From an uncultured Paludibaculum sp. (GTDB taxonomy: Bacteria; Acidobacteriota; Terriglobia; Bryobacterales; Bryobacteraceae), in contig NZ_OY762268.1 of assembly GCF_963665245.1 (NCBI RefSeq), forward strand, positions 1,178,001 to 1,242,000: 64,000 nt of DNA. The letters are read 5' to 3'. A program made the position numbers and the translations under genes. The notes under the pieces are model-generated. The model did no database searches. It saw nothing but the letters and a program-made list of their open reading frames with translations, and had not been told where the DNA came from. Numbering within the stretch: the stretch's first letter is position 1; every line of letters starts with the position of its first letter. Shown here piece by piece: positions 8,138 through 16,348 of this stretch.

Positions 8138-9186
8138 TCTCAGACCGGCGGACTCGAGTGCTTGTGGTGGATGATTCAGCCATCGTGCGCAAGGTGCTCA
8201 GCGATATTCTCAGCGCGCAATCCGACATGGAAGTGGTGGGCACCGCGCCCGATCCTTACGTCGCCCGCGACAAGATTCTGTCCCTCAAGCCCGATGTCCT
8301 GACACTCGACATCGAGATGCCGCGCATGGACGGCCTGACATTCCTCAACCGCATCATGCAGTACCATCCGCTGCCGGTTATCGTGATCAGTTCCCTGGCC
8401 CAGAGCTCCACCAAGGCTGCCATGGAAGCCCTGCATCAGGGGGCTGTGGATGTACTGGCGAAACCCGGTGGACCCTACTCAGTGGGCGATCTCAAGGAGG
8501 ACTTGCCGCGCCGGATCCGGGCCGCGGCCCGTTCCCGTCTGCCCACCGCGCGGACAGTGCGCCCGGCGGATGTCCCACCCACCAGGGTCGTTGAACCGCA
8601 GGGCGCGCCCCGCCAGATGTTGATCGCCCTCGGCGCCTCCACCGGGGGCACTCAGGCCATCGAGCGGGTGCTCACAGCGCTGCCAGCGGCGATGCCGCCC
8701 ATCGTCATCACCCAGCACATCCCGCCCGTCTTCTCGGCCGCTTTCGCGGAACGGCTCAACAAAGTCTGCGCACTGGAGGTACGGGAAGCCAAGGGCGGCG
8801 AGATGCTCACTCCGGGCGTGGCCTGGGTCGCGCCGGGCGACCGTCACCTGCTGGTCGACCGAGCCGGCGGAGCCTGGCGGACGCGAGTCGACGACAGCCC
8901 CAAGGTCTGCTACCAGCGTCCCTCCGTTGATGTGATGTTCAAGTCTGTTTCCGCCGCCGCCGGTCCCGCCGCCCTGGGCGTGTTGATGACCGGAATGGGG
9001 AGCGATGGAGCGGAAGGACTGCTGGCCATCCGCGACAGCGGCGCCGAGACCGTCGCCCAGGACGAAACCAGTTGCGTGGTGTTCGGCATGCCTCGCGAGG
9101 CGATCCGCATGGGCGCGGCCCACCACATCCTGGCTCTGGACGCGATTGCGCCGCTGCTGCTGAAACGAACCCGATTGAAGGCGTGA
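8134..9186 (+). CDS. cheB: CheB receptor methylesterase/deamidase with receiver domain
   Basis: The N-terminal receiver domain has phospho-acceptor Asp59 in LTLDIEMP. A linker leads to the CheB catalytic domain with Ser169 in GASTGG, the His in TQHIPP and the Asp in GMGSDGAEG forming the serine-hydrolase triad. It removes receptor methyl groups when phosphorylated by CheA. Its ATG overlaps the stop of the preceding gene (ATGA), so the two are coupled. It is the last gene of the cluster and is followed by a strong hairpin. Confidence 0.95.
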   Translation: MISDRRTRVLVVDDSAIVRKVLSDILSAQSDMEVVGTAPDPYVARDKILSLKPDVLTLDIEMPRMDGLTFLNRIMQYHPLPVIVISSLAQSSTKAAMEALHQGAVDVLAKPGGPYSVGDLKEDLPRRIRAAARSRLPTARTVRPADVPPTRVVEPQGAPRQMLIALGASTGGTQAIERVLTALPAAMPPIVITQHIPPVFSAAFAERLNKVCALEVREAKGGEMLTPGVAWVAPGDRHLLVDRAGGAWRTRVDDSPKVCYQRPSVDVMFKSVSAAAGPAALGVLMTGMGSDGAEGLLAIRDSGAETVAQDETSCVVFGMPREAIRMGAAHHILALDAIAPLLLKRTRLKA

Positions 9187-9193
9187 GCAATGG

Positions 9194-9220
9194 CCGGAGC
9201 CGCAAGGTAAGCGGCTCCGG
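9194..9220. terminator. Hairpin between convergent cheB and acs
   Basis: CCGGAGCCGC (9194-9203) and GCGGCTCCGG (9211-9220) form a perfect 10-bp stem with a seven-base loop. It lies between two convergent genes and could end transcription from both sides. Neither strand has a good U-tract, so intrinsic termination is not proven. Confidence 0.6.
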
Positions 9221-9231
9221 ACCACGAGAAC

Positions 9232-11160
9232 CTAATCTTCGTCGTGTTGCGCGGCCAGGCGCGTTACAACGCCCAGATCCTCCAGGGTCGTGACATCGCC
9301 CGTCACTGTGTTGGACGTCACAATTTCACGCAGCAATCGCCGCATGATCTTGCCGCTACGCGTCTTGGGCAGCGACTCGGCAAACCGGATCTCTTCCGGC
9401 CGCGCGAACGCCCCAATCTCATGGGCCACCCACTGCCGCAATTCCTTGCCCAGGACGCCGTGATCCCAGTTGCCCTGTTTCAACGAGACGAAGCAGCACA
9501 CGGCCTGGCCCGTGATCTCGTGGGGCTTGCCCACCACCGCGGCCTCCGCCACGGCCGGATGGCGCACCAGTGCGGACTCCACTTCCATCGTCGACAACCG
9601 ATGGCCGCTGACGTTCATGACATCGTCCACACGGCCCAGCACCCAGAAATAGCCGTCCTCATCACGCCGCGCCGCATCGCCCGTGAAGTAGATGCCCGGC
9701 ATGCGGCTGAAGTACTGTTGCTCGAAGCGCTCGGGGTCGCCCCAGATCGTCCGGATCATGGAGGGCCACGGCCTCCGGATGATGAGGAAGCCTTCGGCGC
9801 CCGGCGCCACCTTCTCCCCATAGAAGTCGACGACATCCGTGAGAACACCGGGCATCGGCAGCGTGCCGGAACCCGGCTTCAGCGGCACCGCTCCGGGCAT
9901 CGGCGCAATGAGAATCCCGCCTGTCTCGGTCTGCCACCATGTGTCGACAATCGGGCACCGGCCCTTGCCAATAACGCGGTGATACCAGTCCCAGGCGGCC
10001 GGGTTGATGGGTTCGCCCACGCTGCCCAACAGGCGCAGCGACGAAAGGTCGTGCTTGTTCGGGAACTCGTCACCCTGCTTGATGAGTGCGCGAATCGCCG
10101 TAGGCGACGTGTAGAGAATCGACGCCTTGTGGCGTTCGACAATGTCCCACCAGCGGTCCCAGGCCGGAAAGTCCGGCGCGCCTTCGTAGATCAGACAGGT
10201 GGCGCCGGCGGCCAGCGGTCCATAGACGATGTAGGAGTGGCCGGTCACCCAACCGATGTCGGCAGTGCACCAGTAGACGTCGTCCTCCTTGAGGTCGAAC
10301 ACCCATTTCATCGTGCTCGTGACGTAGGTGAGATAGCCGCCCGTGGTGTGGAGAATCCCCTTTGGCTTGCCCGTGGTGCCCGAAGTATAGAGAACAAACA
10401 ACGGATGTTCCGAGTCCAGCACCTCGGCGGGACAATCGGCGCTCACGCCCGGCAGCAGATCGTGCCACCAGTGGTCGCGGCCCTCCACCATGGGGCACTC
10501 ACCACCTGTGCGGCGGCACACCAGCACGTCTTTGATCCCCGGACAGTCCTGCACTGCCTCGTCCACGGCGCCTTTCAGCTTCACTTCCTTACCGCGGCGC
10601 CAGCCGCCATCGGCCGTCAGGACCAGCGAGGCATCGAGATCGAGAATGCGGGCCTTGAGAGCCTCCGCCGAAAATCCGCCGAAAACGACGGAGTGGATGA
10701 TGCCGAGGCGCGCACAGGACAGCATGGCGATGACCGCCTCGGGAATCATCGGCATATAGATGATCGCCCGGTCACCGGCCTGGAAGCCCCGCGACTTCAG
10801 GACATTGGAAAAGCGGCCCACGGCTTCGTGCAACTCGCGGTAGGTGAGGGTGCGCTGGTCGCCCGGCTCCCCTTCGAAGACGATGGCGGGCTTGTCGCCG
10901 CGTGTTTCCAGATGCCGATCCAAGCAGTTGTAGGCGGCATTGGTCTTGGCGCCCACAAACCACTTCACGAACGGCGGATGCCATTCATAGACGTGAGTCC
11001 ATTTCTCAAACCAATGGACTTCACTCTCGGCCCGCTCAGCCCAGAACCCTTCCGGATCCGCCTCCGCGCGCCGGTACAACTCTTGGTAGGCCTCCATGGA
11101 ACCCACGTGGGCTCGAGAGGAGAACTCTGTACTTGGAGAATAGACTTCGTTCCCAGACAT
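9232..11160 (-). CDS. acs: Acetyl-CoA synthetase
   Basis: The 642-residue product matches the usual length of Acs. It has the adenylate-forming core YTSGTTGKPKG, the WWQTETGG motif of acetate-specific enzymes, and the C-terminal SGKIMRRLLR segment whose Lys is the site of regulatory acetylation in this family. It converts acetate, ATP and CoA to acetyl-CoA, feeding the citrate cycle. ATG 11160 begins MSGNEVYS; the frame stays open further upstream but would overlap the divergent gene at 11200. No clear SD is present and a TACACT element lies ten bases upstream. Confidence 0.95.
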   Translation of the reverse strand: MSGNEVYSPSTEFSSRAHVGSMEAYQELYRRAEADPEGFWAERAESEVHWFEKWTHVYEWHPPFVKWFVGAKTNAAYNCLDRHLETRGDKPAIVFEGEPGDQRTLTYRELHEAVGRFSNVLKSRGFQAGDRAIIYMPMIPEAVIAMLSCARLGIIHSVVFGGFSAEALKARILDLDASLVLTADGGWRRGKEVKLKGAVDEAVQDCPGIKDVLVCRRTGGECPMVEGRDHWWHDLLPGVSADCPAEVLDSEHPLFVLYTSGTTGKPKGILHTTGGYLTYVTSTMKWVFDLKEDDVYWCTADIGWVTGHSYIVYGPLAAGATCLIYEGAPDFPAWDRWWDIVERHKASILYTSPTAIRALIKQGDEFPNKHDLSSLRLLGSVGEPINPAAWDWYHRVIGKGRCPIVDTWWQTETGGILIAPMPGAVPLKPGSGTLPMPGVLTDVVDFYGEKVAPGAEGFLIIRRPWPSMIRTIWGDPERFEQQYFSRMPGIYFTGDAARRDEDGYFWVLGRVDDVMNVSGHRLSTMEVESALVRHPAVAEAAVVGKPHEITGQAVCCFVSLKQGNWDHGVLGKELRQWVAHEIGAFARPEEIRFAESLPKTRSGKIMRRLLREIVTSNTVTGDVTTLEDLGVVTRLAAQHDED

Positions 11161-11170
11161 GTTTTTCTGG

Positions 11171-11192
11171 AGTGTAGCAAAGCCGGTAGAAT
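11171..11192. promoter_or_regulatory. Divergent promoter region between acs and the gene at 11200
   Basis: The whole gap between the two divergent start codons is 39 bp. A TACACT element on the minus strand (11176-11171) lies ten bases before the acs ATG, and TAGAAT on the plus strand (11187-11192) lies seven bases before ATG 11200. Both look like -10 boxes that would yield leaderless or nearly leaderless transcripts. No convincing -35 boxes were seen. Confidence 0.45.
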
Positions 11193-11199
11193 CTCGTTC

Positions 11200-11649
11200 A
11201 TGGCCAAGATTGAATGGAACCGGCAACCCACCTACGAGGACGCCAACCTGTTGTTGCGTCTGTACGAGGAACGGCGCGAGGAGAAACTGCGCAAAGCCCG
11301 CGCGTGGTTCGTGTCCGAGTGCAAGTACAAGACGATCGAAGACTGGCAGCGGCTGTGCCCGCCCGGCTCGGAGATGAACGCCTACTACCGCATGGTCACC
11401 ACCTACTGGGAGATGGCGTGCAGCTTTGTCGTGAACGGAATCCTCAGCCCTGAGCTGTTCATCCAGAATGCCCTGGAGCACGCGTTGGTCTGGGAACGGA
11501 TCCAGCACCTCGTCCCGGCGATCCGCCAGATGAACAACGCGCCGCACCAGTTGCGCAATCTGGAAACCATGGCGGGCTACACCAGGGAATGGCTGGGCAA
11601 GCAGGGCGAAGGCGTGTACGAAAGCTTCGCCGCCCGTTTCAAGGTCTGA
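11200..11649 (+). CDS. Conserved-looking small cytoplasmic protein of unknown function
   Basis: This 149-residue protein has no signal peptide or membrane segment. It is rich in aromatic and charged residues (RLYEERREEKLRKARAWF, YYRMVTTYWEMACSF, ALVWERIQHL) and is probably all-helical. It may relate to DUF4760-type proteins, but this is a guess. The start at 11200 has no SD and sits seven bases after TAGAAT. It is divergent from acs across a 39-bp gap and overlaps the convergent Nudix-like gene by 11 bp. A role linked to acs is possible but rests only on position. Confidence 0.8.
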   Translation: MAKIEWNRQPTYEDANLLLRLYEERREEKLRKARAWFVSECKYKTIEDWQRLCPPGSEMNAYYRMVTTYWEMACSFVVNGILSPELFIQNALEHALVWERIQHLVPAIRQMNNAPHQLRNLETMAGYTREWLGKQGEGVYESFAARFKV

Positions 11650-12496
11650 GCTTCCTCAGCAGCCTCAGCCCCAGGAACACGGCCGCGGCGCCCGCCGGCG
11701 CAATTGTGCGGGCGTGAAGGCCAAGGGTACGAATCAGATCCGCCTCGGTAGTGAAGGGAACCCGAGTCAGTCCGGGCAGAAATTCGCTGCTGAGGCGGAA
11801 CTCTTCATGCCCATCGAGCAGAAGCACCGTGCAGACTTCCGGCCGCAGGTTGAGCAGATTGATGGCGATACCACTCAAATACAGCCGGGCCGGATCGAGC
11901 TGGACGCCAAGTTCCTCCCGCAGTTCCTCGGCGACGGTATCAACTATGGAATAAGGTGGAGCGAACATGCCGGAGGGCACGACATGCCACTGGCCGGCAC
12001 GGTGCGGCATGGACTTGGCCGCTAGCCGGCCCAGCAACAGCTCTCCCTGGCAGACGACCAGCGTCGCCACGCCGATGGCCGGAACCAGATCATCCAGAGC
12101 GGCCCGCCGCTCCAATCGCCGATCGAGCTCTTTAAAGTCGACGACGGTGTCGCCGCGCAGCGACGGCAAATGGGCAAGCAGTTCCATCTCCAGCGCCTCG
12201 CACGTGTTCATCGACCCAAAGTAGGAGCCAAGCTGAACGTCCATCTGGAGTGCGGGCCATGACCGGAGGCCGCGCCTGGCATACACCGGCCCGTTGAAGA
12301 GCCCCTTCGCATCGAACATCGGATCCAGGCGGACTTCGGCCGGCGGTGTAAGGTCCAACTCGCCCAACACGGAGTTCACCTGCCGCCACTGTACGGCCGG
12401 AGCCGGCCGGCAAGCGACAGGAAACAATACACCATCGCGGCACAGCAGCGATCGCGCACCGTACTTCCAGGCTAAGAACCGGCAAAGTGGATCCAT
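11639..12496 (-). CDS. Nudix-fold protein with degenerate Nudix box
   Basis: The 285-residue product has a Nudix-like C-terminal half. The box begins GMFAPPY and ends EELREELGV, so the catalytic EExGU end is kept, but the first Glu of the consensus is Tyr and the Arg is Glu. The preceding strand (GQWHVVPSGMF) and following hydrophobic strands fit the fold. The N-terminal 150 residues match nothing I recognise. It may bind rather than hydrolyse a nucleoside diphosphate derivative, or be an active but divergent hydrolase. ATG 12496 has only a weak upstream AAAGGG. Confidence 0.7.
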   Translation of the reverse strand: MDPLCRFLAWKYGARSLLCRDGVLFPVACRPAPAVQWRQVNSVLGELDLTPPAEVRLDPMFDAKGLFNGPVYARRGLRSWPALQMDVQLGSYFGSMNTCEALEMELLAHLPSLRGDTVVDFKELDRRLERRAALDDLVPAIGVATLVVCQGELLLGRLAAKSMPHRAGQWHVVPSGMFAPPYSIVDTVAEELREELGVQLDPARLYLSGIAINLLNLRPEVCTVLLLDGHEEFRLSSEFLPGLTRVPFTTEADLIRTLGLHARTIAPAGAAAVFLGLRLLRKLRP

Positions 12497-12615
12497 GCGC
12501 TAATAACCCTTTTTCCGAGCGGGGACTAGGGCACAGGCCCCACCCCTGATTTCAGGTTAAATCCTCTCTCTCCTATTTTCGCCGCTCGACCGATGGAGGG
12601 AATGAGGACGGTGAA

Positions 12616-13905
12616 GTGCAGCGTTTGGCCATTCGTTGCGTTGGCGTGCTGGGACTGTTCCTCCTCCATTGTCCCGTCAGGGCCAACGAAACACCATGGA
12701 TTCGAGTGGCTTCACCGCACCTCGAGATGTATACGACGGCTGAAGCGGAGACTGCCGCCGAGGCCCTCAATGAGCTAGAGAGTCTACGACTTTACTTCCG
12801 CTCAGCGGTGCCGGAATCAGCGACAAAGCCGGTTAGTCTGCGGATCGTGGCTTTCTCCTCCGAGTGGGAGTATCAGGTGTTTCGACTGAACTCTTACTCT
12901 CCCGCGTACTTCGTCGGCGGCTCGGACCAAAGAACGATTGTTCTGGGCCGCCTGGCGAGGCAGAATCTTACCGCGCTCCGGCATGAGTACATTCATGCCC
13001 TGGCGCAAGAAAGCGGCTGGCACCTACCCTTGTGGCTGGGCGAAGGACTGGCCGACCAGTTGGCCGGAATGGATGCACCGCGGGTTCGATTCCGTGCCAC
13101 TCTGCTGAAACGGCAGGGGTTGCTGCCAATCCGAGAGCTTACGTCAGTGAACTCCCCCCATGCCGATGAGGCAGCGGCACTGCGGTTCTATGCCTCTAGC
13201 TGGGCCCTCACACACCTCCTCTTCACGGAAGCGCCCTACCGGGATTGTATCTGGACATTTCTGAAGGGTGGCGACGCCCGATTGGAGACGCTGCTGGCGC
13301 TTTCCGGCAGGACGGAAGAGCAATTGCAGTCGGACCTGGACCAGCACGTGGGGAGGCTCAATCCGGTGCCCCCACCGGAGGGTACTGCCCGTGGTGGCGT
13401 GCGCTGCGACGTAATGGCGGAGGAGGACACTTCCGTACAGTTGACGCTCGCACGGCTGCAAGTGGATCTGGGCAATCTGGACGGCGCCCGGACGCGGTTG
13501 GCCAACCTGACCGAAGCCGCTCGCATGCAGCCGGCCTATTGGGGTCTGATGGGTGACGTGGCGCTGCGGCAGTCCAATGACTCGGAAGCACGCTACTCCT
13601 ATGAAAAGGCGATGGATCTGGGTTCGGAGGAAGTGCCGCTGCTAACGCGCCTGGCCATGTTGAACCAGACGCGGCCCGAAGTGATTCCCGTGCTGGAGCG
13701 GATCCTGGCACTGAGCCCTGGAGATGACGCGGCGAGGCTGGTGCTGACCTCGCATTACGTGCAACAGAAGCGCTGGCCGGAGGCCATGGCCCAGTTGCGA
13801 AGAGTGCGGGAAGTGCCCCCGGATCGCCAGGACTATTACAGCCACGCGATGGCATTCGTGGCATCACACTTAGAACCTTCCTCTGTGATGTTAAGTACAC
13901 GATAG
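12616..13905 (+). CDS. Secreted HExxH metallopeptidase with C-terminal TPR-like repeats
   Basis: A signal peptide (cleavage near VRA-NE) precedes a peptidase-like domain with zinc motif HEYIH and a downstream Glu in WLGEGLAD, the pattern of gluzincins such as DUF1570-type proteins. The C-terminal 150 residues show helical repeats with TPR character (LGNLDGARTRLANL, SNDSEARYSYEKAMDLG). The start is GTG 12616 with GAGGA seven bases upstream. The protein probably acts in the periplasm or envelope; its substrate is unknown. Confidence 0.8.
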   Translation: MQRLAIRCVGVLGLFLLHCPVRANETPWIRVASPHLEMYTTAEAETAAEALNELESLRLYFRSAVPESATKPVSLRIVAFSSEWEYQVFRLNSYSPAYFVGGSDQRTIVLGRLARQNLTALRHEYIHALAQESGWHLPLWLGEGLADQLAGMDAPRVRFRATLLKRQGLLPIRELTSVNSPHADEAAALRFYASSWALTHLLFTEAPYRDCIWTFLKGGDARLETLLALSGRTEEQLQSDLDQHVGRLNPVPPPEGTARGGVRCDVMAEEDTSVQLTLARLQVDLGNLDGARTRLANLTEAARMQPAYWGLMGDVALRQSNDSEARYSYEKAMDLGSEEVPLLTRLAMLNQTRPEVIPVLERILALSPGDDAARLVLTSHYVQQKRWPEAMAQLRRVREVPPDRQDYYSHAMAFVASHLEPSSVMLSTR

Positions 13906-14001
13906 TCCTATTGGTCGGCGAATCCCTACCACTTGATAGGGCTTTCCGCCTATGCTGGATTCATCCCTGCGGGTACACAATGACCCCCAGGAGTAACAAA
14001 G

Positions 14002-15438
14002 GTGCCAAAACCTGTCCAGCAGCGCCGGGTGCGCTCAGTACGGCTATCCGACTTGGTTTCGGCCCTTTCCTACGCATTGGATCTCACGGAAGGCCAGCCC
14101 GTCGGCCACGCGCAGCGCAGTTGTGTCCTCGGCATCCGCCTGGGACAGGCCATGGGGCTTCCCGAGGACGAACTGGCCGACCTGTACTACGCCCTCCTAC
14201 TGAAGGACTCCGGCTGTAGCAGCAACGCCGCTCGCATGGTCCAGATTCTGGGCAGTGACGAGATCAGTTCCAGGCAGGACCTCAAACTCATCGACTGGCG
14301 CAGTGTGGACTGGTCAACTCTGGTTCATTCGCTGCGGCATGTCCGCGTGGGCCGGCCGACGTGGGAGCGGCTGCTGGCCCTCTCGCAGCGGGCGTGGAAA
14401 CGGCACCGGCGGCCGAAGGAAGTGGCGGCGATCCGCGGCGAGCGCGGCGCCTCCATTGCGCTGAAGATGGGCTTCCCACGGCGCACGGCGGAGGCGATTG
14501 GAAACCTGGACGAGCGCTGGGATGGGAGCGGCAATCCGTTGGGCTTGGAGGGCGACCGGATTCCCATTGCGGCCCGGATTGTCAGCCTGGCCCAGACGCT
14601 GGAACTGTTTCATCGCCACTCCGGCATGCCGGCAGCACTCCGGGTGGCCCGGGCGCGCAGCGGACGCTGGTTCGATCCGGAACTGGTCAGGGCGGCACAC
14701 GCCATTGCACAGCTGGATTCGCTGGACAACGAACTGGCCTATGCTTCGCAGACCGTGGCCCGGCTCTCACCTGCCGAGGGCAACGTGGCGGCCGGAGGAG
14801 ATCGTGTCGATGTGATCTGCGAGGCCTTCGCCGAAGTAGTGGACGCGAAATCGCCGTACACCAGCGAGCATTCCCGGCGTGTCACGCAGACGGCGGTCGG
14901 CACGGCTTCGCAAATGGGCGCTAGCAAGGCGACATTGACCCTCATCCGGCGGGCGGCGCTGCTGCACGATCTGGGCAAGCTCAGCGTCCCGAACTCGATC
15001 CTCGAGAAGCCGACGGAGCTGACGAGCGAGGAATGGTCGGTCGTCAAGCGGCATCCTTACCATTCCGAAGCGATCCTGAAGCGCATTGAAGGGTTCGAGG
15101 AGATCGCCATTGTCGCGGGCGCCCACCACGAGCGGCTGGACGGCGGCGGTTACTTCCGCGGATCGGCGGCCGATCAGCTCTCCATGGCTACGCGGATCCT
15201 ATCCGTGGCCGATGTCTTCGACGCCCTGGCGGGCAGGCGGCCCTACCGCGCGGCAGTCCCGCGGGATGAGGTGTTCTCGATAATGCGGCGAGAGGCGCCC
15301 CATGCCTTGGATGGAGACTGCATCGACGCTCTTGTGGCGAGCCAGCGCGCCCTGCACGCGGTCCAGGCGCCGGACGGCCGGCAACTGCTGCAATCGCGTC
15401 TGGGCTCGCGAGGGGCGCCCCACAGCGGCCTGTCCTGA
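14002..15438 (+). CDS. HD-GYP domain protein with a degenerate first HD module
   Basis: The 478-residue protein has two tandem helical modules. The C-terminal one carries AALLHDLGKLSVPNSIL and HHERLDGGGYF, the HD-GYP signatures of cyclic-di-GMP phosphodiesterases, with GYF in place of GYP. The N-terminal module keeps LDERWDGSGNP, which resembles the GYP-side motif, but its HD pair is lost (LLLKDSGCS). The start is GTG 14002 with AGGAG eight bases upstream. There is no receiver or membrane segment, so this is a cytoplasmic enzyme. Activity on c-di-GMP or cGAMP-type dinucleotides is likely but unproven. Confidence 0.85.
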   Translation: MPKPVQQRRVRSVRLSDLVSALSYALDLTEGQPVGHAQRSCVLGIRLGQAMGLPEDELADLYYALLLKDSGCSSNAARMVQILGSDEISSRQDLKLIDWRSVDWSTLVHSLRHVRVGRPTWERLLALSQRAWKRHRRPKEVAAIRGERGASIALKMGFPRRTAEAIGNLDERWDGSGNPLGLEGDRIPIAARIVSLAQTLELFHRHSGMPAALRVARARSGRWFDPELVRAAHAIAQLDSLDNELAYASQTVARLSPAEGNVAAGGDRVDVICEAFAEVVDAKSPYTSEHSRRVTQTAVGTASQMGASKATLTLIRRAALLHDLGKLSVPNSILEKPTELTSEEWSVVKRHPYHSEAILKRIEGFEEIAIVAGAHHERLDGGGYFRGSAADQLSMATRILSVADVFDALAGRRPYRAAVPRDEVFSIMRREAPHALDGDCIDALVASQRALHAVQAPDGRQLLQSRLGSRGAPHSGLS

Positions 15439-15485
15439 TGCGGCGCGCGCCCGGCGGGCGTTAGTGTATTGTGGATGCAGAGGCG

Positions 15486-15491
15486 TACTCT
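15486..15491 (+). promoter_or_regulatory. Candidate -10 box for leaderless rhomboid transcript
   Basis: TACTCT ends six bases before ATG 15498 and no SD is visible. This spacing would place transcription start at or next to the start codon. A -35 box was not recognised. Confidence 0.3.
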
Positions 15492-15497
15492 GGCGCA

Positions 15498-16289
15498 ATG
15501 GCCTTTTCTGTCCGTGACCGTGGATACGGCCCCCCACCCATGAACCGCATGACGACAGGCGTCAAGTGGTTGCTCATCGTCAACAGCGTGCTGTTTGTGA
15601 TTTACTTCTTCAGCGCGCGCACGGCGTTGGGCGATCTGTTCCTGGTGCTGGGCCTGGTGCCCCGTTCCGTGCTGAGCAGCTTCGCCATCTGGCAGCTATT
15701 CACGTACATGTTCCTGCACAGCCCGTTTGGCTTCGGGCACATCCTGATGAACATGTTGTCGCTGTGGATGTTCGGCACGCCCCTGGAGAGTGTTTGGGGT
15801 ACACGCCGGTTCCTCCAGTTCTACTTTTTCTGCGGAGTCGGCGCGGGTTTGTGCGTGGTGTTCCTGAACCTGTTTTTCGGATCCCTGGACACGCGCACCA
15901 TTGGTGCCTCCGGCGCCATCTACGGCACGCTGATGGCGTTCGGCATCCTTTTCCCCAAGGTCACCACCTACTTTTTCGGCCTGTTCCCCATTGAAGCGCG
16001 CTGGATGGTGCTCATCATCGGGGCCATCGTGTTTCTCAGCTCACTGAGCGACACCGGCGGCGCGATCAGCCATTTCGCGCATCTCGGCGGACTCGTCTTC
16101 GGTTACGTATGGCTGCGGTTCAATCTGGGGCACAAGGCGATGGCGCGCGTCGACCTGATGGGCGACCTGCGGCAGCGCTACAAGGACTGGAAGCTGCGGC
16201 GAGCCAAAAAGAAGTTCCAGGTCTACCTGAAGCGCCACGGCTCGTCCACTCAGGACCGCCGCGGCGGACCCGGCGATTGGATTCAGTAG
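15498..16289 (+). CDS. Rhomboid-family intramembrane serine protease
   Basis: A 263-residue polytopic membrane protein of about six membrane segments. It has the rhomboid signatures HILMNM in an early segment, catalytic Ser138 in IGASGAIYG and His195 in HFAHLGG, so the Ser-His dyad is intact. The C-terminus is a basic cytosolic tail (RRAKKKFQVYLKRHG). Rhomboids cleave single-pass membrane proteins; the target is unknown. ATG 15498 is preferred; an in-frame GTG at 15471 would add nine residues. The gene lies 59 bp after the HD-GYP gene on the same strand. Confidence 0.9.
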   Translation: MAFSVRDRGYGPPPMNRMTTGVKWLLIVNSVLFVIYFFSARTALGDLFLVLGLVPRSVLSSFAIWQLFTYMFLHSPFGFGHILMNMLSLWMFGTPLESVWGTRRFLQFYFFCGVGAGLCVVFLNLFFGSLDTRTIGASGAIYGTLMAFGILFPKVTTYFFGLFPIEARWMVLIIGAIVFLSSLSDTGGAISHFAHLGGLVFGYVWLRFNLGHKAMARVDLMGDLRQRYKDWKLRRAKKKFQVYLKRHGSSTQDRRGGPGDWIQ

Positions 16290-16348
16290 CGAGTGGCAAC
16301 CCACGGGCTCGGGTTGTACGTCATAGTAGGCATTAGGAAGGGAGTGTC

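Noticed and set aside
9244..11649. 801-codon open frame on the plus strand opposite acs
   Set aside because: It is antisense to a full acetyl-CoA synthetase gene and shows no domain; only its last 150 codons (from 11200) look like a real gene.
13906..14001. c-di-GMP riboswitch before the HD-GYP gene
   Set aside because: Only a short CCCTA/TAGGG stem is visible; the conserved GEMM core is missing.
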